The notes beneath the pieces were generated by a model. The model saw nothing but the letters and a program-made list of their open reading frames with translations, was not told the DNA's origin and searched no databases. The translations under genes and the position numbers were made by a program. Below, piece by piece: positions 43,099-50,133 of a DNA stretch of 52,344 nt. Source of the stretch: an uncultured Roseicyclus sp. Its GTDB lineage: Bacteria; Pseudomonadota; Alphaproteobacteria; Rhodobacterales; Rhodobacteraceae. Positions within the stretch are counted from its first letter, which is position 1, and each line of letters opens with the position of its first letter. The DNA is taken from assembly GCA_937139335.1 (NCBI GenBank), contig CAKZPN010000018.1, positions 1 to 52,344 of the forward strand. The letters run 5' to 3'.

Positions 43099-43965
43099 CT
43101 AGCCGATCAGCCGCGAGACATAGGGCGGCAGCGCGAAGGCGCCCAGATGCACCTCGGGCGTGTAGTAGTCGGTGGTGATCGCGGTCTCGGCGAAGCGAGC
43201 CTGCAACGTGGCAAGGTCCGTGCCCCGCGCCGGGCCGTCGGTGCCCCAGCCAAAGGCCATCGGCCCGCCCGCGTAGGTCGGGACCGTCGCGAGGTAGCAG
43301 GTGGTGTCCGCGAAGAGCCTGCGGAACGCCTGCATCGTGCCGGTCAGCTCCGACCCCTGCAGGAACGGCACGCCGTTCTGCGTGACGAGGATGCCGCCCG
43401 GCGCCAGCCGCGCCTTGGCGTCGGCGTAGAACGCATCGGTGAACAGCACCGCGCCGGGCCCCTCCGGGTCGGTCGAATCGACGATGATGACATCGTAGCT
43501 GTCCGTGCCGTCAGCCATGAAACCCGCGCCATCCGCGATCACCAGTTCGAGGCGCGGGTCGTCGAAGGCGCCGGCCGAGACACCGGGCAGGTGCGAGCGG
43601 CAGAACTCCACCACCGTGGCGTCGATTTCCACCATCGTCACCCGCGCGACGCCCCGATGCTTCAGCACCTCGCGCGCCATGCCGCCGTCGCCGCCGCCCA
43701 CGATCAGCACGCGGGCGACCGCGCCATGGGCCAGGATCGGCACATGGGTCAGCATCTCGTGGTAGATGAAATTGTCGGCCTCGGTCACCTGCACCACGCC
43801 GTCGAGCGTCATCACCCGGCCGAAGGTCGGGTTCTCGAACACCCGCAACCGCTGGTGGTCGGTCGCGCTGTCGTAGAACTCGGTCTCGATCCGCAGCGCC
43901 TGGGCGTGGTCGCCATGCAGACGCTCCACGCTCCAGTCGGCGGGCCAGGGGTCACGCTCGCTCAT
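43099..43965 (-). CDS. speE: Polyamine aminopropyltransferase (spermidine synthase)
   Basis: A 288-residue cytoplasmic enzyme that moves an aminopropyl group from decarboxylated SAM to putrescine, making spermidine. Family marks are HEMLTHVPIL (written YHEMLTHV), VLIVGGGDGGMAREVLKH for decarboxylated-SAM binding, and the catalytic IVDSTDPEGPG. It lies 24 bp downstream of speD, so the two consecutive steps are one operon. The first codons overlap no other gene. Confidence 0.94.
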   Translation of the reverse strand: MSERDPWPADWSVERLHGDHAQALRIETEFYDSATDHQRLRVFENPTFGRVMTLDGVVQVTEADNFIYHEMLTHVPILAHGAVARVLIVGGGDGGMAREVLKHRGVARVTMVEIDATVVEFCRSHLPGVSAGAFDDPRLELVIADGAGFMADGTDSYDVIIVDSTDPEGPGAVLFTDAFYADAKARLAPGGILVTQNGVPFLQGSELTGTMQAFRRLFADTTCYLATVPTYAGGPMAFGWGTDGPARGTDLATLQARFAETAITTDYYTPEVHLGAFALPPYVSRLIG

Positions 43966-43989
43966 GGGGGTCTCCGGTCCGGGCAGGGG

Positions 43990-44517
43990 TCAGGCGGCCG
44001 CGATGTCGCGGACCAGCCCCTCGCCGCGGCGCAGTTCCTTCACGCGCACCGTCTCGGTGCCGAAGGCGCGTTTCAGCACCCCGATCGCCTGCCACGGGTC
44101 GGCGTCGCCGCACATGAAGACGTCAAAGGCGCCGTAGCCGATCTCGGGCCAAGTGTGGACCGAGATGTGGCTTTCGGCCAGAACCGCCACGCCCGACACG
44201 CCCTGAGGGCTGAACTTGTGGGTGTGGATGTGCAGCAGCGTGGCACCGCAGGCGGTGACGCAGTCGCGGAACGCCGTCTCGATCCGCGCCTCGTCGTCGA
44301 GCCCGTGGCCGTTCTCCACCTCGATGATGAGATGCGTGCCGGCATAGACGGCACCGTCGCGACGGATGAAATGATCCTCTCGCCCCGTGTCCAGCACGGG
44401 CCCGGCGGGAACCGTATCCGTCATCATGAAACCTGCGACCGCGAGGTCGGGTGTGTCTTCCGCATGGGCGCCTGTCTCCAGACCAGTCCCCAGTTGGAAG
44501 AGGCTGGCGCGATCCAT
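43990..44517 (-). CDS. speD: S-adenosylmethionine decarboxylase proenzyme
   Basis: A 175-residue proenzyme that cleaves itself between Glu and Ser in AESHISVHTWPE, making the pyruvoyl group used to decarboxylate SAM. HTHKFSPQGVSGV and GYGAFDVFMCGD are further family marks. At 175 residues it is longer than most bacterial class 1 SpeD proteins; about 35-50 N-terminal residues (MDRASLFQLGTGLETG...) are extra. The start at 44517 has AAGGGGAG before it; an internal MM near residue 31 would give a more standard length. A leader with a small reading frame lies upstream. Confidence 0.92.
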   Translation of the reverse strand: MDRASLFQLGTGLETGAHAEDTPDLAVAGFMMTDTVPAGPVLDTGREDHFIRRDGAVYAGTHLIIEVENGHGLDDEARIETAFRDCVTACGATLLHIHTHKFSPQGVSGVAVLAESHISVHTWPEIGYGAFDVFMCGDADPWQAIGVLKRAFGTETVRVKELRRGEGLVRDIAAA

Positions 44518-44560
44518 TGGCGCTCCCCTTCTTACCAGTAGAGTGATGTGGTGGGTCCTT

Positions 44561-44584
44561 AGCGCCCCCCCGGACAATCGTCCG
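44561..44584 (-). promoter_or_regulatory. speD leader: 3' hairpin and ribosome-binding-site pairing arm
   Basis: CGGAC-AATC-GTCCG (44571-44584) forms a 5-bp hairpin whose arms repeat those of the hairpin at 44698-44713, so alternative pairings between the two are possible. Next to it AGCGCC (44561-44566) is complementary to GGCGCT (44519-44524), which overlaps the speD ribosome binding site. The arrangement could hide or free that site. Confidence 0.4.
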
Positions 44585-44678
44585 AAGTTGGGATCGGCCC
44601 GCTCTCGTGAGGGGGTGACCTATCTGGCGGCGACCAGCGTTTCAAGGGGAAATCCGGGAAATCTTCAACCGGGGCGGG

Positions 44679-44747
44679 TCAAGGACGGGAATCCGGTGTC
44701 CGGGGTGGCGGACGCAACGTTTTTGTGGGGTAAAATAATACCGCCAT
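44679..44747 (-). CDS. Candidate leader peptide of the speDE operon (Pro-Pro-Pro)
   Basis: A 22-codon frame, [20 protein letters not shown] plus Arg-Pro, ending in TGA. AGGAGGTT, almost the perfect anti-16S match, lies 4 nt before its ATG, the strongest ribosome binding site seen in the gap. Codons 13-15 are Pro-Pro-Pro, a sequence known to stall ribosomes unless EF-P helps. The hairpin GTCCG-CCACCC-CGGAC (44713-44698) brackets exactly these codons. It lies 161 nt upstream of speD on the same strand. Function as a polyamine- or EF-P-dependent attenuator is an inference, and conservation in relatives is the deciding test. Confidence 0.45.
   Translation of the reverse strand: MAVLFYPTKTLRPPPRTPDSRP
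44698..44713 (-). promoter_or_regulatory. speD leader: hairpin over the Pro-Pro-Pro codons
   Basis: On the minus strand GTCCG (44713-44709), a 6-nt loop, and CGGAC (44702-44698) form a short stem within the small leader frame. A ribosome stalled at the Pro codons would hold it open, so that the downstream GTCCG/CGGAC arms at 44571-44584 could pair differently. Confidence 0.35.
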
Positions 44748-44791
44748 CGCAACCTCCTGTTTTTCCGGAGTTTTTATCAGAAACAAACCCG

Positions 44792-44819
44792 TTGACGCCG
44801 CCGCGCATTCGCGTAGAAC
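44792..44819 (+). promoter_or_regulatory. Predicted promoter of rplM-rpsI
   Basis: TTGACG (44792-44797) and TAGAAC (44814-44819) are 16 nt apart, a usual alphaproteobacterial housekeeping pair. Transcription would start near 44826, leaving a leader of about 75 nt before rplM. Confidence 0.55.
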
Positions 44820-44901
44820 CACGCCATCGCAGGGCAGCCCCACGCTGCCTCTCGTCATTCAGGTTGGGCGTTCGCGCCTGCCCCCGAAAGGACAACACGC
44901 A

Positions 44902-45363
44902 ATGAAGACCTTTTCTGCCACCCCGGCGGATATCGACAAGCAGTGGGTCGTGATCGACGCCGAGGGCGTCGTTCTGGGCCGGCTCGCCTCGATCATCGCC
45001 ATGCGGCTGCGCGGCAAGCACAAGCCGACCTTCACGCCGTCCATGGACATGGGCGACAATGTCATCGTCATCAACGCCGACAAGGTGCAGGTGACGGGCA
45101 ACAAGCGCAACAAGCCGAACTACTGGCACACCGGCTATCCGGGCGGGATCAAGTCGCGCACCACCGGCCAGATCCTCGAGGGTGCCCACCCCGAGCGCGT
45201 GGTGATGCAGGCGGTCAAGCGCATGCTGCCAGGCGGCCCGCTGTCGCGCCGCCAGATGACCAACCTGCGCGTCTATGCCGGCGCCGAGCATCCGCATTCG
45301 GCGCAGGAACCTGCCGTGCTCGACGTCAAGTCGATGAACCCCAAGAACACCCGGAGCGCATGA
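44902..45363 (+). CDS. rplM: Large-subunit ribosomal protein uL13
   Basis: A 153-residue protein of normal length with [40 protein letters not shown] and the C-terminal [13 protein letters not shown]. It is an early-assembling 23S rRNA-binding protein. It is followed by rpsI, the usual order in nearly all bacteria. Confidence 0.98.
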   Translation: MKTFSATPADIDKQWVVIDAEGVVLGRLASIIAMRLRGKHKPTFTPSMDMGDNVIVINADKVQVTGNKRNKPNYWHTGYPGGIKSRTTGQILEGAHPERVVMQAVKRMLPGGPLSRRQMTNLRVYAGAEHPHSAQEPAVLDVKSMNPKNTRSA

Positions 45364-45365
45364 CC

Positions 45366-45857
45366 ATGGCCGAGACCCTGACTTCGCTCGACGCGCTGAA
45401 AGGCGCCGTGGATGCAAGCCCCGCCACGATGACCCTCGAAGAGACCCCCCGCACGCCGCAGCGTGACGCGCTGGGTCGCTCCTACGCCACCGGCAAGCGC
45501 AAGGACGCGGTCGCCCGCGTCTGGATCAAGCCCGGCTCCGGCAAGGTCGTCGTCAACGGCAAGACGATGGACGCCTATTTCGCGCGCCCCGTGCTGCAGA
45601 TGATCCTGCGCCAGCCGTTCCAGGTGGCCGGCGTCGAGAACGAGTTCGACGTGATGGCGACCGTCAAGGGCGGCGGCCTCTCGGGGCAGGCCGGTGCGGT
45701 CAAGCACGGCATCTCCAAGGCGCTGCAACTTTACGAGCCGTCGCTGCGCGGCGCGCTGAAGGCCGCGGGCTTTCTGACCCGTGACAGCCGCGTGGTGGAA
45801 CGCAAGAAGTACGGCCGCGCCAAGGCCCGCAAGAGCTTCCAGTTCTCCAAGCGCTGA
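45366..45857 (+). CDS. rpsI: Small-subunit ribosomal protein uS9
   Basis: A 163-residue protein, longer than the 130 residues of E. coli S9 because of an N-terminal extension of about 35 residues (rich in Thr, Glu and Ala) common in this group. The S9 core starts [21 protein letters not shown] and ends in the basic [17 protein letters not shown], which reaches the P-site tRNA. The ATG at 45366 is favoured over one at 45360 because GGAG is 9 nt before it. A strong terminator follows. Confidence 0.97.
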   Translation: MAETLTSLDALKGAVDASPATMTLEETPRTPQRDALGRSYATGKRKDAVARVWIKPGSGKVVVNGKTMDAYFARPVLQMILRQPFQVAGVENEFDVMATVKGGGLSGQAGAVKHGISKALQLYEPSLRGALKAAGFLTRDSRVVERKKYGRAKARKSFQFSKR

Positions 45858-45883
45858 TCCGACCGATCGCCGCCAGAGCTTCG

Positions 45884-45912
45884 AAAAGGCCGCCTTCGGG
45901 CGGCCTTTTTCC
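45884..45912 (+). terminator. Rho-independent terminator of rplM-rpsI
   Basis: An 11-bp perfect stem, AAAAGGCCGCC (45884-45894) with GGCGGCCTTTT (45899-45909), is capped by the very stable UUCG tetraloop. The T-run forms the end of the stem and continues one base past it. It lies 27 bp after rpsI. Confidence 0.88.
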
Positions 45913-46033
45913 TGCCGGCCGGTGCCGCCATCCCGGCCAGGACCTGATCCGCGACGCGGCCGGCCGCCCCATCGGCCACAAAGGGTCGCAGCGTCCGCTT
46001 GACGGCGGCACCGGCTCCGCATAGCTCGCGGCC

Positions 46034-47854
46034 ATGGCGCGCGCACCCCTTCTCCAGCTTTCCGACATCTCGTTGACCTTCGGTGGCAACCCGGTGTTCT
46101 CCGACCTCTCGCTCGTGGTGCAGGAGGGCGACCGGCTGGCCCTCGTCGGCCGCAACGGCTCGGGCAAATCCACGCTCATGAAGGTGATGGCCGGGCTGGT
46201 CGAGGCCGACACCGGCCGCGTCGTAACGCCCGACGGCGTGCGCGTGGGCTATATGGAACAGGACCCGGACTTCGCCGGGTTCGCCACGCTGGGCGATTTC
46301 GCGGGCGCGACGCTCGACCCGGCGGATGCCTGGCGCGTCGAGGCTGCGGGCGAGGGGCTGAAGCTCAAGCTCGATGCCGAACCCGGCAAGGCGTCGGGTG
46401 GCGAACGCCGCCGCGCGGCGCTGGCGCGCCTGCTGGCCGAGGCGCCGGAACTGATGCTTCTGGACGAGCCCACAAACCATCTCGACATCGAGGCGATCGG
46501 CTGGCTCGAACGCGCGCTGCTGGACAGCCGCGCGGGCTTCGTCCTGATCTCGCACGACCGCGCGTTCCTGAGCGCGCTGTCGCGCGGTACGCTCTGGCTC
46601 GACCGGGGCGTGGTGCGTCGGATGGATCAGCCCTTCGGCGCTTTCGAGGGCTGGCGCGACAAGATCTGGGAGGACGAGGACCAGGCCCGCCACAAGCTCG
46701 ACCGCAAGATCAAGGCCGAAGCGCGGTGGGCGGTCGAGGGCATCAGCGCCCGGCGCAAGCGCAACCAGGGCCGTGTCCGCGCGCTGGCGGAACTGCGCGC
46801 CGACCGCGCCAGCCAGATCCGCCGCCAGGGCACCGCCGAGATGGTGCTGGAGGCCGGCCAGCAGACCGGCAAGCGCGTGATCGAGGCGAAAGGCATCTCC
46901 AAAAGCTACGGCGGGCAGGTGATCCTGCAACCCTTCGACCTGCGCGTGCTGCGTGGCGACCGCGTCGCCTTCGTGGGGCCGAACGGCGCGGGCAAGACGA
47001 CGCTTCTGAACATGCTCACAGGGCAGTTGGCCCCCGACAGCGGCGAGGTCATCCTCGGCACCGGGATCGAGATGGCGGTGTTCGACCAGACCCGCGCGCA
47101 GCTCGACCCCGAGGCAACGCTGTGGGAAAGCCTGACCAGCGACCCTGAAAACCGGGTCAGCGGCCACTCCGACCAGATCCTCGTGCGCGGCCAGCCGAAG
47201 CATGTCGTGGGCTACCTCAAGGAATTCCTCTTCGACGAGGCGCAGGCCCGCGCGCCTGTGCGCTCGCTGTCCGGTGGGGAAAAGGCGCGTCTGCTGCTCG
47301 CGCGGATCATGGCGCGGACCTCGAACCTGCTGGTGCTGGATGAGCCGACCAACGACCTCGACATCGAGACGCTGGACCTGTTGCAGGAAATCCTCGGCGA
47401 CTATCCCGGCACCGTCCTGCTGGTGAGTCACGACCGCGATTTCATCGACCGCGTGGCCAGCGTGACCGTCGCGCTGGAGGGCGAGGGGCGCGCAGTGGCC
47501 TATGCCGGCGGCTGGACCGACATGCAGGCCCAGCGGCGCGAGCGCGCGGCGGAGCCGACGCCGCAAGCGCGCGCCTCGACCCCTGCGGCCCCCGCGGCCA
47601 AACCCAAGGCGCAACCGGCGAAATCTTCGCTCAGTTTCACCGAATCGCACCGGCTGAAGGCCTTGCCCGAGGAGATCGCCCGGCTGGAGGCGGAGATCGG
47701 GAAGCTGGCCGACCTCCTCTCCGACGCGCAGCTTTTCACCCGCGAGCCGGTGAAGTTCCGCAAGGCGACCGAGGCCATGGCCGACCGCCAGGCAAAGCTG
47801 GACGCCGCCGAGGAGGAATGGCTGGCGCTCGAGGAAAAGGCCGAGGCGGGCTGA
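46034..47854 (+). CDS. ABC-F family ATPase, Uup-like
   Basis: A 606-residue soluble protein with two ABC domains and no membrane part. Domain 1 has GRNGSGKST, ASGGERRRAALA and LLDEPTNHLD. Domain 2 has GPNGAGKTT, LSGGEKARLLLA and VLDEPTNDLD. The last 80 residues (LSFTESHRLKALPEEIARLEAEIGKL and following) form the coiled coil typical of Uup, which binds DNA; an Ala/Pro linker precedes it. ABC-F proteins act on ribosomes, and Uup also affects transposon excision. It is monocistronic after the rpsI terminator. Confidence 0.92.
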   Translation: MARAPLLQLSDISLTFGGNPVFSDLSLVVQEGDRLALVGRNGSGKSTLMKVMAGLVEADTGRVVTPDGVRVGYMEQDPDFAGFATLGDFAGATLDPADAWRVEAAGEGLKLKLDAEPGKASGGERRRAALARLLAEAPELMLLDEPTNHLDIEAIGWLERALLDSRAGFVLISHDRAFLSALSRGTLWLDRGVVRRMDQPFGAFEGWRDKIWEDEDQARHKLDRKIKAEARWAVEGISARRKRNQGRVRALAELRADRASQIRRQGTAEMVLEAGQQTGKRVIEAKGISKSYGGQVILQPFDLRVLRGDRVAFVGPNGAGKTTLLNMLTGQLAPDSGEVILGTGIEMAVFDQTRAQLDPEATLWESLTSDPENRVSGHSDQILVRGQPKHVVGYLKEFLFDEAQARAPVRSLSGGEKARLLLARIMARTSNLLVLDEPTNDLDIETLDLLQEILGDYPGTVLLVSHDRDFIDRVASVTVALEGEGRAVAYAGGWTDMQAQRRERAAEPTPQARASTPAAPAAKPKAQPAKSSLSFTESHRLKALPEEIARLEAEIGKLADLLSDAQLFTREPVKFRKATEAMADRQAKLDAAEEEWLALEEKAEAG

Positions 47855-47873
47855 CGCGCCGGAGCGCGACGCG

Positions 47874-48560
47874 CTACGAGCACATCCCGCGCGGCTCGAT
47901 CCCCTCCCATGGCAGGTACAGTTCCACCGCGTCGGCGCGATCACGCCAGGGCGTCACCGGCATGACCTGCGAAATCAGTGCCTCCAGACGGTCGGTGCGC
48001 GCGCCCGCGGGGTCGATGGCGCGGCAGCAGACGTATTCCTCGACCAGTGAGGCCTGCGCTTCGTAGCCGTAGTCGAGGAATCGCCGGTCGCTCGCGCTGT
48101 CGAAAAGATACGGGTCTTCCATTGTCGCGTGCTCGCTGAAGGCGCGGAGCGGGTGGTAGCCGGTGACGTCGCGGTTCTGCCATTGCCAGACATGGGTCAT
48201 CTCGTGGGCGAAAAACATCGCCGCGTAGAGATGCCGGCGTCCGTCCTGCATCTGCGTGTAATCCGCGACCAGCATGTCGTCGCGCACATGCAGCGTGTTG
48301 AAGAGCACGAGGCCCCCGGTCCGCGCCTCGATCACCGGCCCCGCGGGCGGCGGGCCGATGCGCTCGCGGCAGGTGGTCTGCGGCCGTGCCGGGTAGCGCT
48401 GCACCATCAGCCCGATCAGCGGGTTCTGCGCGATGCGCACCGGCGCGGCGTCGAAGGTGCCACCCTGCAGGTCGGCCATATATGCGCGTTCCGCCCCGGT
48501 CAGCGGGCGACCGCAACCGGCGAGGCTCAGGATCACCAGAAGGGTCACGATCGCGCGCAT
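47874..48560 (-). CDS. Lipoprotein with a zinc-peptidase-like HEXXH motif
   Basis: A 228-residue protein with a lipoprotein signal (VILSLAGC, Cys at residue 16), so it is anchored in the periplasm or outer membrane. The motif HEMTHVWQWQ (about 118-127) has the HEXXH of zinc peptidases, and Glu-rich segments such as ASLVEEYVCC follow about 55 residues later and could give a third ligand. No known peptidase family was assigned. It is divergent from the cytochrome pair, with 115 bp between the starts. Confidence 0.75.
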   Translation of the reverse strand: MRAIVTLLVILSLAGCGRPLTGAERAYMADLQGGTFDAAPVRIAQNPLIGLMVQRYPARPQTTCRERIGPPPAGPVIEARTGGLVLFNTLHVRDDMLVADYTQMQDGRRHLYAAMFFAHEMTHVWQWQNRDVTGYHPLRAFSEHATMEDPYLFDSASDRRFLDYGYEAQASLVEEYVCCRAIDPAGARTDRLEALISQVMPVTPWRDRADAVELYLPWEGIEPRGMCS

Positions 48561-48675
48561 GGCGCCACGTTAGGCGGGGAAGCGCGCAGCGGGCAAGGGC
48601 TTGACGCGGATCAAGGCGGGCGCGGCGCGCGGGCCGCAGGATGCCGGGACAGGACATCGCAGAGGAGGCGCGAGG

Positions 48676-49074
48676 ATGCGACATCACTCAATGGCTTTGG
48701 CGGCGCTGCTGGCGCTGTCGGGCGCGGCCAACGCGCAGGACGCGGGCGAGGGCGGGCAGATCTTCGCGCGCTACTGTGCCGCTTGCCACGGCACGGATGC
48801 ACGCGGCAACGGCGTGATGGCGGAGGTGCTGACGCTGGTGCCGCCCGACCTGACCGGGCTGGGGCAGGGCGCGGACTTCCCCGTGCTTCAGGTCGTCCGC
48901 CAGATCGACGGGCGCGACCCGCTGCTGGCGCATGGCGGCGAGATGCCGATCTTCGGCATGTGGTTCGAGGGCGACGGCGCCGACGTGGCGCTGCCGGGGC
49001 CGGGCGGGCAGCCGATCCTGGTCAGCCGCCCGATCGCGGACCTCGTCACCTTCCTGATCTCGGTGCAGTCGTGA
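48676..49074 (+). CDS. Exported c-type cytochrome, first of a tandem pair
   Basis: A 132-residue protein. A signal peptide ends at ANAQ (about residue 20). One heme-binding motif, CAACH, follows at about 33-37. The methionine ligand is probably in HGGEMPIFG. It is a small periplasmic electron carrier. GAGGAGG precedes the ATG at 48676; the frame is open to 48601 but without a signal. The next gene overlaps by GTGA and encodes a paralogue. Confidence 0.87.
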   Translation: MRHHSMALAALLALSGAANAQDAGEGGQIFARYCAACHGTDARGNGVMAEVLTLVPPDLTGLGQGADFPVLQVVRQIDGRDPLLAHGGEMPIFGMWFEGDGADVALPGPGGQPILVSRPIADLVTFLISVQS

Positions 49075-49463
49075 GGGGCGCCCTGCTCGCGCTCGCGCTG
49101 CTGGCGGCAGGGCCGGCCGTCGCGCAGGATGCGACGCGCGGCGCGCGGCTCTTTCAGGAAAACTGCGCGGTCTGCCATGGTGCGGGGCTGCGCGGTGACG
49201 GACCGATGGCGGAGCTTCTGGTGGTGCCGCCCCCCGATCTCACCCGGATCGCGGCGCGCTACGACGGGGTGTTTCCCCGCGCCGGCATCGCGTGGAAGAT
49301 CGACGGGCGCGACCCGATCCTGAGCCATGGCGGCGACATGCCATTGTTCGGCTTCGTGTTCTCGGAAATGTCCGAGGTCATCGCCTCGCCCGGCGGGCAG
49401 ACGGTGCTAACCAGCCGCGAGGTGATCGACATCGTGACCTACCTGGAGAGCGTGCAGGAGTGA
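49071..49463 (+). CDS. Exported c-type cytochrome, second of a tandem pair
   Basis: A 130-residue protein starting at a GTG that overlaps the stop of the previous gene (GTGA). The signal peptide ends at AVAQ (about residue 19). One heme motif, CAVCH, is near 33, and the probable methionine ligand lies in HGGDMPLFG. It shares with its neighbour the spacing and the string IDGRDP then L-HGG-MP-FG, so the two arose by tandem duplication. The partner oxidase or dehydrogenase is not in the window. Confidence 0.87.
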   Translation: MRGALLALALLAAGPAVAQDATRGARLFQENCAVCHGAGLRGDGPMAELLVVPPPDLTRIAARYDGVFPRAGIAWKIDGRDPILSHGGDMPLFGFVFSEMSEVIASPGGQTVLTSREVIDIVTYLESVQE

Positions 49464-49474
49464 GCGCGGTGGTC

Positions 49475-49496
49475 GGGCGGCCGCATCGGGCCGCCC
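49475..49496. terminator. Hairpin between the cytochrome pair and the small Lys-rich gene
   Basis: GGGCGGCC (49475-49482) and GGCCGCCC (49489-49496) form an 8-bp stem with a 6-nt loop, starting 11 bp after the cytochrome stop codon. Only a weak pyrimidine tract follows. It can serve both convergent genes. Confidence 0.4.
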
Positions 49497-49501
49497 TGCG
49501 C

Positions 49502-49633
49502 CTATTTCCCCTTCTTCGCTCCGCCGATGTCGAGAGGCTTGCCGGCGTTGGAATTCGCCGTGGCGAGCACCTTGACCTTCTCCTTCTTCGGCTTCTTGGT
49601 TTCCTTGTTGCCCTTGTTCTTTTCCTTGGACAT
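49502..49633 (-). CDS. Tiny Lys-rich protein, 43 residues
   Basis: A short frame translating as MSKEKNKGNKETKKPKKEKV, then VLATANSNAGKPLDIGGAKK and Gly-Lys, ending TAG. AGGA lies just before the ATG (minus strand AGGACCCCCC). The first half is nearly all Lys/Glu/Asn/Gly and the second has the distinct VLATANSNAGKPL. It is probably unstructured and could bind nucleic acid or ribosomes. The use of varied Lys codons within an otherwise GC-rich region and the clear start support a real gene. Confidence 0.6.
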   Translation of the reverse strand: MSKEKNKGNKETKKPKKEKVKVLATANSNAGKPLDIGGAKKGK

Positions 49634-49878
49634 GGGGGGTCCTCCCGCAGAGTTCCCGCGCGGCACGATGCCTGCGCGGGGCCGATGCTCAGGGGGCGAT
49701 CAGGGTTGCCTTGCCGGTAACGGGGGCAAGGGCGATGATGTCCGGTGAGGTGGGGCAGGCGCGTCACACGCCGCCCGGTTTCCCGACGTTAAGCGGTTGC
49801 CCGCGCCGGAGCAAGAGGCGAGCGCCGCCCGTGGCAGGTCACCTGGAGGGCCCTTGGGATGGCGATCCGCCGACGGCC
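49634..49878. other. Noncoding stretch, no gene seen
   Basis: Apart from the upstream region of the small Lys-rich gene, nothing was recognised: no RNA gene, no convincing promoter pair and no repeat. It borders the repeat cluster at 49879-50133, so together they make a 495-bp gap without a protein gene. Confidence 0.5.
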
Positions 49879-50133
49879 CGTAGGGTGGGCAATCTGCCCA
49901 CCACCCCCGCCACCGCTCCGCAACCCGGCCGGATCAGCGCCGAAGGCGCCCGGCCAGCGCCTGCCCGCCCCCCGGGCTGGCGCTTTGCGGACCTTTCGCA
50001 GCGTTCAGAGCCGGGACGTGTGTGGCCAGCATAAAGCGCGCCGCTCGACCGTTGCAGCGCCATCCCGCGGGCAGGCGCTGGCCGCCTGGAGAGCAGGGGC
50101 AGGGTGGTTAGTGGGGTGAAACCCCACCCTACG
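49879..50133. repeat. Nested inverted-repeat element at the edge of the accessory pocket
   Basis: The outer arms CGTAGGGTGGG (49879-49889) and CCCACCCTACG (50123-50133) are an 11-bp perfect inverted pair. Each arm also starts its own hairpin: GGTGGGCA-ATC-TGCCCACC (49884-49902) and GTGGGGT-GAA-ACCCCAC (50111-50127). Inside lies an 18-bp perfect inverted repeat, CGGCCAGCGCCTGCCCGC (49951-49968) with its complement at 50067-50084. The shape is that of a REP/BIME-like or miniature element. The right outer arm contains the stop codon of the NYN gene. Confidence 0.5.

Larger units (their letters stand above)
44518..44901. other. Divergent control region of speD and rplM
   Basis: A 384-bp gap without a long gene. 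On the minus strand it holds the speD leader: a strong-RBS 22-codon frame (44679-44747), hairpins at 44698-44713 and 44571-44584, and the pairing AGCGCC (44561-44566) with GGCGCT (44519-44524) beside the speD ribosome binding site. On the plus strand it holds the rplM promoter (44792-44819). Base composition is more AT-rich at 44720-44780, as expected of promoters. Confidence 0.6.

Noticed and set aside
42958..44541. 527-codon plus-strand frame opposite speE and speD
   Set aside because: Antisense shadow; both polyamine genes have all catalytic motifs.
44757..44775. CTCC/GGAG hairpin followed by TTTTT in the speD-rplM gap (plus strand)
   Set aside because: Only a 4-bp stem with no plus-strand gene upstream; the CTCC is better explained as the complement of the leader-peptide ribosome binding site.
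49634..50128. Searched for a tRNA, small RNA or integrase gene that would explain the accessory pocket
   Set aside because: No cloverleaf, no integrase frame and no tRNA 3' end was found; the only target-like sequence is the parE tail.
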